Origin: Salinimicrobium tongyeongense
GTDB lineage: Bacteria; Bacteroidota; Bacteroidia; Flavobacteriales; Flavobacteriaceae
Length of the DNA stretch: 64,000 nt
Assembly (NCBI RefSeq): GCF_026109735.1
Contig: NZ_CP069620.1
Coordinates: 930,001 to 994,000 of the forward strand
Reading direction: 5' to 3'
Shown piece by piece: positions 8,874 through 17,172 of this stretch; the stretch's first letter is position 1; every line of letters starts with the position of its first letter. The translations under genes and the position numbers were made by a program. Under the pieces are notes generated by a model. It worked only from the letters and a program-made list of their open reading frames with translations, was not told the DNA's origin and searched no databases.

Positions 8874-11753
8874 TTAATTCTTCTCAATTTTAGCACTTTC
8901 CGGCGGGCCGAGATAGGAGTCTTCAACTTCTCCTGTTTTCAATACGATCTTTTGTAACACGGGACCTGTTTCAACAGCCCATATTTTTAAAGTATGCGCT
9001 CCCGGCTTCCCAACATTTATTATGCTGCGAACCCGGGTGACATTATTACTTACCGAAGCAGCCCAGCCATCTTTAGTGTCTTGGTGCAAATTAAGCATTT
9101 GTGGTTCTTTATCATCAACAGAGACCGCAAAATTAAGTCCGCCTTTATTCAGGTAGTCCAGCGTGGGAGAAAAAAACAATACCAGTTCCGCTTCTCCTTC
9201 ATTTTGGGTGAAAATATCATAAGTCAGATATGGATTATTCAGGCTAAACTCTTCGTGTACAGGCGCCCCTGGAAAAGCTGCCATGGCCGATCCTGTCCTG
9301 CCAAGGTTGGGGATAAGCTGCCAGCCTCTGCCCTCTTTTTGAACATTTTCTGAAAAATTGGCCGCTTCCATAGAAATATAGCCGTTGCTCTCTACAAAGC
9401 CATGAATATTTTCATCCCGCGGGTTGTTAACCGGAACTTCAACAGTTATTTTTTTCCCAGTGCCTTTAATTTGGAAAGAGCCACGAGTGCTTCCCTTAGG
9501 AGCTTCTTCCCAATTCACACTCACCAAAAGCCGTTTTTGATCTTCTATTGTCCCCTTTTCTTCAGAAATCTCTATCCATTTTGACTTCTTCTGAATTTTA
9601 TACTGAAAAGGTTTTTGGCCTTTATTAAAAACTTCCACGTAAAACTCCTGGTCATTGAAGGGGTCAAAAGCAGGTAAGCTGCCAGAAGAATTTCTGTCAA
9701 AAGTGGCATTTTTGGAAGCCTGTACAGCCACACCCATTTCAGCTTCTTGGGGAATTTTTATCTCCCTTACTTCGGGCATATTGTTCTGCTCTGGCTGCTG
9801 CCAGTACGTGTAACCAATGTGCGTTTGAGACATCATGTGGTTCCACTTTCCGTTTGCCAGTTCGGTATGATATTCTTCAGTTAAAGCGGCATCTTTCGCA
9901 AAAAGCGCTTTCACCTTCTCTGCATATTTATTGGCTGCGGCCCGGCCCTGTTTTGCGTAAAGCCGGTTTTTACCTGCCGCCACATAAAGTTCATTAAGGT
10001 TAGCCGAAGCTTTAACAGGAAAAAGCACTAACTGAAAGTACGCATCTTTATATTCCTGCGGAATTTCAGCATAAATCCCTTCTGCCTTTTCAACCAGTGC
10101 ATTGTAGTCTTTAACAATATCTTCGGCTTCGCTGAAGCTGGTAAGGCTGTAAGTTTCGGGGCTTATAAGTTCCGGTTTGCGGCGGCTGTTGTACTTGGTG
10201 TAGGTAAGCAAAAGATCTGCAATCTTTTCGGAATATTTTTCATTGAACTGTTTTTCTGCCCAGGTAACCGTATAATTTCTTAGATCATCGGCTGAAATTT
10301 CTTCAGGATCCCATGCGTAATCAAGAAAAAAACTAATGGGAAATTCCATAGGCTTGATATCGCCCACATTTACGATCCATAATTCATTTGCTCCATACTG
10401 GTAGGCAAGGTTCATCTGCTCCCAAACCCTGGAGATTTGGGTAGTATTAAGCCATTTATAGTTTCTTGGCCCTCCCACGTAATCATAGTGATAGTAAATC
10501 CCGTAACCTCCCGCTCTGGGCTTATCTTTTGGGTTGGGAAGTTTCCTGATATTCCCCCAGTTATCATCTGCCAAAAGCAGAGTGACATCATCGGGGACCC
10601 GCATTCCCTGGTCGTAATAATCCTGTACTTCTTTATACAATGCCCAAACCTGCGGAGTCTCTTCGGAAGGTTTCCCGCTTACATCTGCGATGATCTCCCG
10701 CTGGTCTTTTACAATTTTTTCCAGAAGTTCAATGGCCGTGCCTTCGCTCATGGGCTCGTCACCATCACCTCTCATCCCAATGGTAACCACACTTTCGTAA
10801 TCTCCCATTCTTTCAATACCGTCTCTCCAGAATTTACGCAGGTTTTCAGGGTTTTTGTTATAGTCCCATTCGCCTTCCCCATAGCGCCGCCATTCATCAT
10901 GCGCCCTCATTAAAGGCTCATGGTGGGAAGTTCCTATCACCACTCCGTACTCATCGGCTAATTCGGGGTTCTTTGGATCGTCATCGTAAAAAGCCCTGCC
11001 CCACATCGCCGGCCACAAGTAATTCCCTTTTAACCGCAGGATGAGTTCATAAACATGCTTATAAAACTCGCTGTTGAACCCGCCGAACTTCTCTCCGGCC
11101 CAACCCGATAGTGCTGGTGCTTCATCATTTATAAAAATCCCCCTGTACTTTACTTTTGGTGTGCCATCAGAAAATTTCCCGGGCTTCACGTACAGTTCTT
11201 CAGCCTTATCTGAAGGCACATCGGCCCAAAAATGCCATGGAGAGACTCCAATTTCTTCAGAAAGGTCATAGGTCCCAAAGATGGTTCCGCGTTTATCACT
11301 GCCCACAATTACCAGCGCCTGTTCCAGGCCAGGCAAAGGTTGAGCCACTGTTTGTATGGAAAAAGCCTCCCATTTTCCTTTTATTTCTGAAACTTCAAGT
11401 TTTCTGCTTTCTACCAGCTTATCAATAAGACTGCTGCTCCCCAGGGTCCCAATAATAACGGCCCGCGCTGCACCGACTTCAGAATTCAGGTTCAATTCCG
11501 GAAGTTCGCCTGTAACCCGTTCAATATCGCGCACAAGATCTCCCGCAACGCGAATTACTCCCTGGTGGTCATTTTCAGCAACATAAACGGGGGCTGCTCC
11601 TTTTCTGGTCATCAACGGAAAATATCCTTCGCCAGCCCCAGTAACAATGTAACTATCCTGCGCAAAAACAGCAGGTATTGAAAGAACTGCGACAAAAACG
11701 GCTGCCAGAAAAACTTTTGCTTCCGAAGGAGTTGGAAAATAGGTTTTTTTCAT
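8874..11753 (-). CDS. GH115 xylan alpha-1,2-glucuronidase
   Basis: The protein has 959 residues with an N-terminal signal peptide ending near VFAQ. The body matches GH115 enzymes in length and motifs: GTYDLSEEIGVSPWHFWADVP, GIFINDEAPALSGWAGEKFGG, LKGNYLWPAMWGRAF, and a C-terminal beta-sandwich domain. GH115 enzymes remove (4-O-methyl-)glucuronic acid from internal residues of xylan, unlike GH67, which needs a terminal one. The gene lies between the GH10 xylanase (12-bp gap) and an aldo/keto reductase. The protein is probably periplasmic or exported. Confident family call. Confidence 0.93.
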   Translation of the reverse strand: MKKTYFPTPSEAKVFLAAVFVAVLSIPAVFAQDSYIVTGAGEGYFPLMTRKGAAPVYVAENDHQGVIRVAGDLVRDIERVTGELPELNLNSEVGAARAVIIGTLGSSSLIDKLVESRKLEVSEIKGKWEAFSIQTVAQPLPGLEQALVIVGSDKRGTIFGTYDLSEEIGVSPWHFWADVPSDKAEELYVKPGKFSDGTPKVKYRGIFINDEAPALSGWAGEKFGGFNSEFYKHVYELILRLKGNYLWPAMWGRAFYDDDPKNPELADEYGVVIGTSHHEPLMRAHDEWRRYGEGEWDYNKNPENLRKFWRDGIERMGDYESVVTIGMRGDGDEPMSEGTAIELLEKIVKDQREIIADVSGKPSEETPQVWALYKEVQDYYDQGMRVPDDVTLLLADDNWGNIRKLPNPKDKPRAGGYGIYYHYDYVGGPRNYKWLNTTQISRVWEQMNLAYQYGANELWIVNVGDIKPMEFPISFFLDYAWDPEEISADDLRNYTVTWAEKQFNEKYSEKIADLLLTYTKYNSRRKPELISPETYSLTSFSEAEDIVKDYNALVEKAEGIYAEIPQEYKDAYFQLVLFPVKASANLNELYVAAGKNRLYAKQGRAAANKYAEKVKALFAKDAALTEEYHTELANGKWNHMMSQTHIGYTYWQQPEQNNMPEVREIKIPQEAEMGVAVQASKNATFDRNSSGSLPAFDPFNDQEFYVEVFNKGQKPFQYKIQKKSKWIEISEEKGTIEDQKRLLVSVNWEEAPKGSTRGSFQIKGTGKKITVEVPVNNPRDENIHGFVESNGYISMEAANFSENVQKEGRGWQLIPNLGRTGSAMAAFPGAPVHEEFSLNNPYLTYDIFTQNEGEAELVLFFSPTLDYLNKGGLNFAVSVDDKEPQMLNLHQDTKDGWAASVSNNVTRVRSIINVGKPGAHTLKIWAVETGPVLQKIVLKTGEVEDSYLGPPESAKIEKN

Positions 11754-11764
11754 AACTTTTATTT

Positions 11765-12907
11765 TTATTCCTCTTCGAAATTGATTACTTCATAATAAGC
11801 ATTTTTTGGCTTAAATTCTTCATCAAACAGCAAAGGGTAATTCTTTCTTCCCTCTACCGGGTAATGATCTAACCAGGAATACCTGTCAGACAGGTTCCAG
11901 AAAGTCACGCCTGTAAGCACATCTTTGTAATCTCTAAAGACTTCAAAAAACATATCGTAAGCTTCTAGCTGTTTCTGTTCCAGCTCTGGTGTAAATTCAT
12001 CCGATTCTCCGGGTTTTAATTCCCGCTGATCTTTTTCCCACGGATAAAGGGAGACATCAAGTTCGGTGATTTGCACCTCAAGCCCCAGCGAAGAGTACAT
12101 ATCAAGCGCCTTTCGCAATTCTTCTTCGGAAGGGCCAAAAATTGACCAGTGCCCCTGAATACCAACCCCGTCTATAGGCACATCATTTTCTACAAGGGAC
12201 TTTAGCATTTTGTAGATCCTGTCCCGTTTTTCAGGAATAATGGCATTATAGTCATTATAGTAGAGTTTCGCATCAGGATCGGCCGCACGGGCATACTCAA
12301 AGGCTTTGGCAATGAAATCTTCGCCTATAATTTCCAGCCAGGCTGACTTCCGAAGTAATTCATCGGGGTTATCAGAAATGGCTTCATTCACCACATCCCA
12401 TGCGTAGATGGTACCTTTATAGCGGCTCACTACCGAATCTATATGGGTTTTCATCCTGCCAAGCAGCTCTTCCCTGTCAACCTGTTTTCCGTTTTCATCT
12501 TCAAAGATCCAGTCACCGGCCTGTTGGTGCCAAACCAAAGCATGGCCCCGCATTTTTAGATCATGCTCTCGGGCAAAAGCGGCGATCTTATCGGCATCTT
12601 CCCAGTGAAACCTGTTTTTTTCGGGGTGGATGGGCCCCATTTTCATGACATTTTCGGGAGTCATGCTATTAAAATGCGCAAGCAGAAGTTCTGCCGACTC
12701 ACCCTCTACGGTATTTGGCGCAACTGCCACCCCAACGGGAAAATAGTCTTTGTAGTAATCTTTCAGCCCCTTTTGCTGTGTTGCATTCTGGCCGTTCTGT
12801 ACAACCGGTTCGGCTTCTTTTTCTTCTGTGGTCGATTTACACCCCAAAACCCCACCTGTGATAAGCAGGGCAAGGGCTGCATTTTTCATTACTTTTAAAT
12901 ATGCCAT
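11765..12907 (-). CDS. GH10 endo-beta-1,4-xylanase, lipoprotein
   Basis: This 380-residue xylanase has a lipoprotein signal with lipobox GVLGC, so it is likely membrane-anchored and possibly surface-exposed. The GH10 barrel shows the acid/base Glu in WDVVNEAISD and the nucleophile Glu in QITELDVSLYPW, plus the substrate motif GHALVWHQQ. It cuts the xylan backbone so that oligosaccharides can be imported by SusCD. It sits 4 bp after mannonate dehydratase in the operon. The ATG at 12907 gives a six-residue leader before MKNAALALL; an ATG at 12889 would also give a proper signal peptide and may be the true start. Confidence 0.93.
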   Translation of the reverse strand: MAYLKVMKNAALALLITGGVLGCKSTTEEKEAEPVVQNGQNATQQKGLKDYYKDYFPVGVAVAPNTVEGESAELLLAHFNSMTPENVMKMGPIHPEKNRFHWEDADKIAAFAREHDLKMRGHALVWHQQAGDWIFEDENGKQVDREELLGRMKTHIDSVVSRYKGTIYAWDVVNEAISDNPDELLRKSAWLEIIGEDFIAKAFEYARAADPDAKLYYNDYNAIIPEKRDRIYKMLKSLVENDVPIDGVGIQGHWSIFGPSEEELRKALDMYSSLGLEVQITELDVSLYPWEKDQRELKPGESDEFTPELEQKQLEAYDMFFEVFRDYKDVLTGVTFWNLSDRYSWLDHYPVEGRKNYPLLFDEEFKPKNAYYEVINFEEE

Positions 12908-12911
12908 TGCT

Positions 12912-14081
12912 TTATTTTATTGTTTCTTCCAGTCCTTTTTCCAATCCCCGCAATTCGGCCAGGCCTTTAAGCCTGCCTATGTAGGAGTAACCGGCATAAT
13001 ATTTTTTATCCCTCTCCATGCTATGAAGGTACCCGTGATCTGGCCGCATGGGCAGGCTTTGCCCTCTTTGCTGCATAAGCAGGAGGATATTCTTCACAAT
13101 CCTGCTCATAGGGGCATCGCCATCCAGGTGATTTGATTCCCTGAACACGCCATTTGCCTCTTTGCGCACACTTCGAAGGTGAAGAAAATGTATTCTATCT
13201 TTAAAACTTTCCAGGATCTCCAAAAGGTCATTTTTGGGGTGCGATCCCAATGAGCCCGTACAATAGCACAATCCGTTAGCTTTAATATCCACTTTCTCCA
13301 GGATATGCTCAATATCGTCACGGGTGCTTACCACTCTGGGCAGCCCCAGTACGGGAAATGGCGGATCATCGGGGTGTATGGCGAGCTGCACACCGGCTTC
13401 TTCGGCCACAGGCGCCACTTCTGAAAGAAAACTCACAAGGTTTTCCCTCAGTTTTTCTTCATTAATGTGCCGGTAAGATTCCAGCTGCTCTAAAATGACT
13501 TCTGGGGTGAAGTTTTCTGTACTTCCGGGCAAACCTAAAAGAATACTTCGGAAAAGTTCTGCTTTCTCTTCTTCTGAAATCTGTTTTTGAAGTTGTTTTG
13601 CTGCTGAAATAACATCTTCAGCATGATCTTTTTCAGCAGAAGGTCTTTTCAGCAGAAAGAGGTCAAAAAAAGCAAATTTTACGGGGTCGTATTCCAGCAC
13701 GAATGCTCCCTCTTCATTTTCGGCATAATGCTCGGTCCTCACCCAGTCAAGAATGGGCATAAAATTATAAGCCACCACTGGTATTCCGCATTTCCCGATA
13801 TTTTTCAGGCTTTCCTTGTAATTTTCTATATAAACCTTATAATTTCCTGAAGCTTTTTTGATGTCTTCATGCACCGGCAAGCTCTCAATCACGCTCCACT
13901 GCAGCCCATGAGCTTCAATGGCTGATTTCCTCTCTAAAATGGCATTTTTGGACCATATTTCCCCTACCGGGATTTCATGCAGGGCGGTTACTATCCCCGA
14001 GATCCCGGCCTGCTTGAGTTCTTTTAGCGACAGTACATCATTGGGGCCGTACCATCGCATGGTTTGCGTCATTTTATACAT
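12912..14081 (-). CDS. uxuA: D-mannonate dehydratase
   Basis: This 389-residue cytosolic enzyme dehydrates D-mannonate to 2-keto-3-deoxygluconate in the glucuronate branch. Family features seen are the N-terminal MTQTMRWYGPND block, the AIHPDDPPFPVLGLPRVV metal-binding segment, and HFLHLRSVRKE with the C-terminal MRPDHGYLH motif. Length matches the family. It follows the SDR gene by 1 bp. Glucuronate released by GH67/GH115 would pass through UxaC (19396-20793) and the SDR to reach this step. Confidence 0.95.
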   Translation of the reverse strand: MYKMTQTMRWYGPNDVLSLKELKQAGISGIVTALHEIPVGEIWSKNAILERKSAIEAHGLQWSVIESLPVHEDIKKASGNYKVYIENYKESLKNIGKCGIPVVAYNFMPILDWVRTEHYAENEEGAFVLEYDPVKFAFFDLFLLKRPSAEKDHAEDVISAAKQLQKQISEEEKAELFRSILLGLPGSTENFTPEVILEQLESYRHINEEKLRENLVSFLSEVAPVAEEAGVQLAIHPDDPPFPVLGLPRVVSTRDDIEHILEKVDIKANGLCYCTGSLGSHPKNDLLEILESFKDRIHFLHLRSVRKEANGVFRESNHLDGDAPMSRIVKNILLLMQQRGQSLPMRPDHGYLHSMERDKKYYAGYSYIGRLKGLAELRGLEKGLEETIK

Positions 14082-14082
14082 C

Positions 14083-14826
14083 CTAAAAGCCTATTGAATT
14101 TCCACCATCTACCGGAAGAACGGTGCCGGTTGTAAATTTTGATTCTGAAGTTGCGAAATAGAACACGGCATCGGCCACGTCTGAAGGTTCCCCAAGTTTG
14201 CCCATGGGTGTTCTTGACAGCACCCTGTTCTTTCTCTCGGGATCATTATCAAGGGCTTTGCCCGACATGTTGGTTTTGATAAACCCGGGAGCCACGGCGT
14301 TCACCCGAATTCCAAACTGTGCCAGGTCTACCGCCATGGCACGCGTCATGCCATCTATAGCTGTTTTGCTGGCAGAATAGGCTATCACCTTTGGAATGCC
14401 GTATTGAGCAGCCATGGAACTTATATTGATGATACTGCCCGAATTATTCTTCTTCATCACCTTTACCACTTCCCTGCTCACTGCAAAAAGCGCCACCACA
14501 TTGGTGTGTAGAATATTCTGGAATTCATCGTTGGTTACTTCTAAAAATTCTTTTTTCATGTTGATCCCGGCATTGTTCACCAGGATGTCGATCTTGCCGG
14601 CTTCTTCAGCCAGTTTTGCTATGGCTTCAGGTATTTCATCGAGATTATTAAGGTCAAGAATAAAAGGTTTGGCGTTGGGGCCTAAATCTTTACAGGCCTG
14701 CAGCGTTTTTTCTTTATTCCTTCCGTTCACATAAGTGGTAATTCCGTGGTCACAGAATTTTTTTGCAGTTGCAAATCCCAGTCCGGCATTTGCGCCGGTA
14801 ACAAGGGCTGTTAAATTTTTGTTCAT
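14083..14826 (-). CDS. SDR-family oxidoreductase, probable D-mannonate oxidoreductase (fructuronate reductase)
   Basis: A classical 247-residue short-chain dehydrogenase: TGANAGLGFATA cofactor motif, NNAG at about residue 89, catalytic Ser in INISSMAAQYG, and YSASK with the Tyr/Lys pair. The C-terminal PVDGGNSIGF is typical. Sitting between GH67 and uxuA with near-zero gaps, and with no long-chain UxuB in the window, it most plausibly reduces D-fructuronate to D-mannonate. This is a non-orthologous replacement inferred from context. A KduD-like role is the alternative. Confidence 0.8.
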   Translation of the reverse strand: MNKNLTALVTGANAGLGFATAKKFCDHGITTYVNGRNKEKTLQACKDLGPNAKPFILDLNNLDEIPEAIAKLAEEAGKIDILVNNAGINMKKEFLEVTNDEFQNILHTNVVALFAVSREVVKVMKKNNSGSIINISSMAAQYGIPKVIAYSASKTAIDGMTRAMAVDLAQFGIRVNAVAPGFIKTNMSGKALDNDPERKNRVLSRTPMGKLGEPSDVADAVFYFATSESKFTTGTVLPVDGGNSIGF

Positions 14827-14833
14827 AGTTGAA

Positions 14834-16999
14834 TTAATGCCAGGAAGGGCTTATGCCGGGGGCATAAGGGAATTCCAGTGATTTATAATATTTTAAGTCA
14901 TGTTCGGGTTCAGGAATAAAATCGGGCAGTTCCATTCCCGAAAACTGTTGAAAATAGAGAAGCACGGCATTTCGCCACCATTTAGCTTCTTTTAATTGAA
15001 TTTGCAGCAGCATTTGAGTCTGCTCAAATCTCTGATCATCTACATATCCCTGCATCTCATTCCAGGTATTGATCATTTCTTCAACATCTTCTACTCCCTG
15101 CTGATATTTTGCTGCCATGTTGTACCAAAGGGTTTTTCCATTCTTCATCTGGTAATCCCAGGGCAGGTGATGAAACCAAAGCAGGTATTTTTCGGGTGTG
15201 GTCTCGGGCGAACTGTACATCTCCCGAATGGGTTCCGCATATTGAGAAAGGGCATTGCTGCCCGGGGCAGTTCGGTCAAAACCCACCCCCAGGGAATCGG
15301 CCCTGTGATAGTACACCGGGTTCCACTCTGGCCTGTCGAGGTTACCTACCCATGGGCCGGGCCCGTAATGATGCCCTGTATCCATAATGTGATGAAGGCC
15401 TAAGGGCGTCATATAATTCACCACGGCTTCCCGCGAATTAAGCAACACTTCGGTCATTTGCTCCACAAAAGCCCTGTCTTTCGAAAATGTCATTTTCAGC
15501 CATTCTTTTGCGATCTCTTCAGAATCTGTATAAGGATCCCAGGCCAGTCGTCCAAAGCCATACCAGTTGGCCTGCCCAAAGGGGTGGCCTGTCCAGTTCT
15601 TTGCAGTTCCTATATTGGCCACGCCGGCCATTCCGGTTAACTTCTTATTGTTAAGACTGCCATCTATAACTTTGGCAACTGTAGCACCTTCGCCCTGTAC
15701 AAAAGTGTCTTCATCTAATACCTCTTCAAATAACTTCGGAAGAAAAACCAGGTGTGAACTGAAGCCGAGATATTCCTGGGTAATTTGAAATTCCATCATT
15801 AGAGGCGTTTTGGGCATGGCTCCAAAAATGGGATGAAACGGCTCCCTTGGCTGAAAATCTATAGCCCCGTTTTTTACCTGCACCAAAACATTGTCATGAA
15901 ACTGCCCGTCAAAAGGCACAAACTCAGAGTATGCCTGCTTTGCCCTGTCATCGGGATCGTGTTCAGAATACACAAAAGCCCTCCACATCACAATACCTTT
16001 ATGAGGCGCTACTGCTTCGGCAAGCATATTGGCCCCGTCTACATGAGATCTTCCGTAGTTATTGGGCCCCGGCTGACCTTCAGAATTTGCTTTGACCAGG
16101 AAGCCGCCAAAATCGGGGATTTGGGCATAGATCTCATCAGCTTTATCCTTCCACCATTGACGGACTTCAGGATTCAAAGGATCGGCCGTATCAAGATCTC
16201 CCAATTCCAGCGGAGAAGAAAAACGGGCTGTGAGATACACCTGTATGCCATAAGGCCTGAAAACATCGGCTAGGGCCTTTACCTTTTCAATGTATTGGGG
16301 CGTGAGCACCACCGAACTTGCATTTACATTGGTAAGTACAGTTCCGTTAATTCCTATAGAAGCATTTGCACGGGCATAATCAACATACTCGGGCTTAATA
16401 AGTTCGGGCAGGTGATGCCAGTCCCAAATAGAAAAACCCGCGTAGCCTCTTTCTACGGTGCGGTCAAGATTATCCCAGTGGTTTAAAACGCGCTTCTGGA
16501 TCTTTGGAGAATCGACAATATTTATATTTTCCAGACTTTTTCTCAGCTGAATTTCCCTGATAAACCTGAACACACCATACAGCACTCCCTGAGGTGACTG
16601 AGCGGTGATCACCGTAACCGGAGTATTCCCGATAAATATCTTTTTAATGACAAAGCCTTCAGAATTGATCTGGGTGAGCTCATTATTTACTGAAGGAAGC
16701 ACATAGGGCGGAAGATCATTTTTGACACCTATTACCACGTCCTGGCCTCCAATGGAGATAGATTTCTCTAATTTCTTCTGAAAGAAACCTTCATAGGCCT
16801 TTTGAAGTTCAAGCACAGCAACATTTAAGGTTTCGCCCTTCCCATAGGGAACCACAGTATTTATTTGCCCCCGGTATTGGTCTTTTAAATCTTTTTCAAC
16901 AGGATCGTATTGCAACCAGAGATCATATCCTTTTTGAGCTGAAGCGCACAGTGAAAAGAGCAGCATGAAAATAAGTAAGGGGAATTGTTTTGAGAACAT
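14834..16999 (-). CDS. GH67 alpha-glucuronidase
   Basis: This 721-residue enzyme has a signal peptide ending near CASAQ. GH67 features are visible: a GH67N-type N-terminal domain, WDNLDRTVERGYAG, GGFLVKANSEGQPGP, HDNVLVQVKNGAIDFQPREP with the catalytic carboxylate region, and the C-terminal GLHHIMDTGHHYGPGPW block. It releases (methyl)glucuronic acid from the non-reducing end of xylo-oligosaccharides, complementing GH115. It is the first gene of the minus operon and faces the GH3 gene across a LacI-type operator at 17088-17101. The last eight bases before the SDR start suggest co-translation. Confidence 0.95.
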   Translation of the reverse strand: MFSKQFPLLIFMLLFSLCASAQKGYDLWLQYDPVEKDLKDQYRGQINTVVPYGKGETLNVAVLELQKAYEGFFQKKLEKSISIGGQDVVIGVKNDLPPYVLPSVNNELTQINSEGFVIKKIFIGNTPVTVITAQSPQGVLYGVFRFIREIQLRKSLENINIVDSPKIQKRVLNHWDNLDRTVERGYAGFSIWDWHHLPELIKPEYVDYARANASIGINGTVLTNVNASSVVLTPQYIEKVKALADVFRPYGIQVYLTARFSSPLELGDLDTADPLNPEVRQWWKDKADEIYAQIPDFGGFLVKANSEGQPGPNNYGRSHVDGANMLAEAVAPHKGIVMWRAFVYSEHDPDDRAKQAYSEFVPFDGQFHDNVLVQVKNGAIDFQPREPFHPIFGAMPKTPLMMEFQITQEYLGFSSHLVFLPKLFEEVLDEDTFVQGEGATVAKVIDGSLNNKKLTGMAGVANIGTAKNWTGHPFGQANWYGFGRLAWDPYTDSEEIAKEWLKMTFSKDRAFVEQMTEVLLNSREAVVNYMTPLGLHHIMDTGHHYGPGPWVGNLDRPEWNPVYYHRADSLGVGFDRTAPGSNALSQYAEPIREMYSSPETTPEKYLLWFHHLPWDYQMKNGKTLWYNMAAKYQQGVEDVEEMINTWNEMQGYVDDQRFEQTQMLLQIQLKEAKWWRNAVLLYFQQFSGMELPDFIPEPEHDLKYYKSLEFPYAPGISPSWH

Positions 17000-17087
17000 A
17001 ATTTTAAAACTAATGGAGGTAAAACAAAATTGAACGCAGTTGTCATGCGAAAATTAGGCAAAAAAAAGCATGCTGCAAAATAAATCA

Positions 17088-17101
17088 CGCAATCGGTTGC
17101 G
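17088..17101. promoter_or_regulatory. LacI/PurR-type operator between GH67 and GH3
   Basis: CGCAATCGGTTGCG matches the classical LacI/PurR-family pattern CGCAAnCGnTTGCG with a central CG. The identical 14-mer occurs upstream of susC at 32632-32645. It lies 89 bp before the GH67 start and 72 bp before the GH3 start, so one repressor could control both. The LacI regulator at 20854-21882 is the likely binder. Confidence 0.75.
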
Positions 17102-17172
17102 CATAATTTATTTTTATGCGTAATTTGTTAGGCAACACTTACTTTTATAATGTTGCCAAAACCCAATCAATT

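Noticed and set aside
10437-10913. 158-residue plus-strand ORF
   Set aside because: It lies wholly antisense to GH115 with low-complexity aromatic composition and no family features.
17101-17160. GH3 promoter in the TAATTTG stretch
   Set aside because: The sequence lacks one base of TAnnTTTG at the right spacing, so no box could be fixed.
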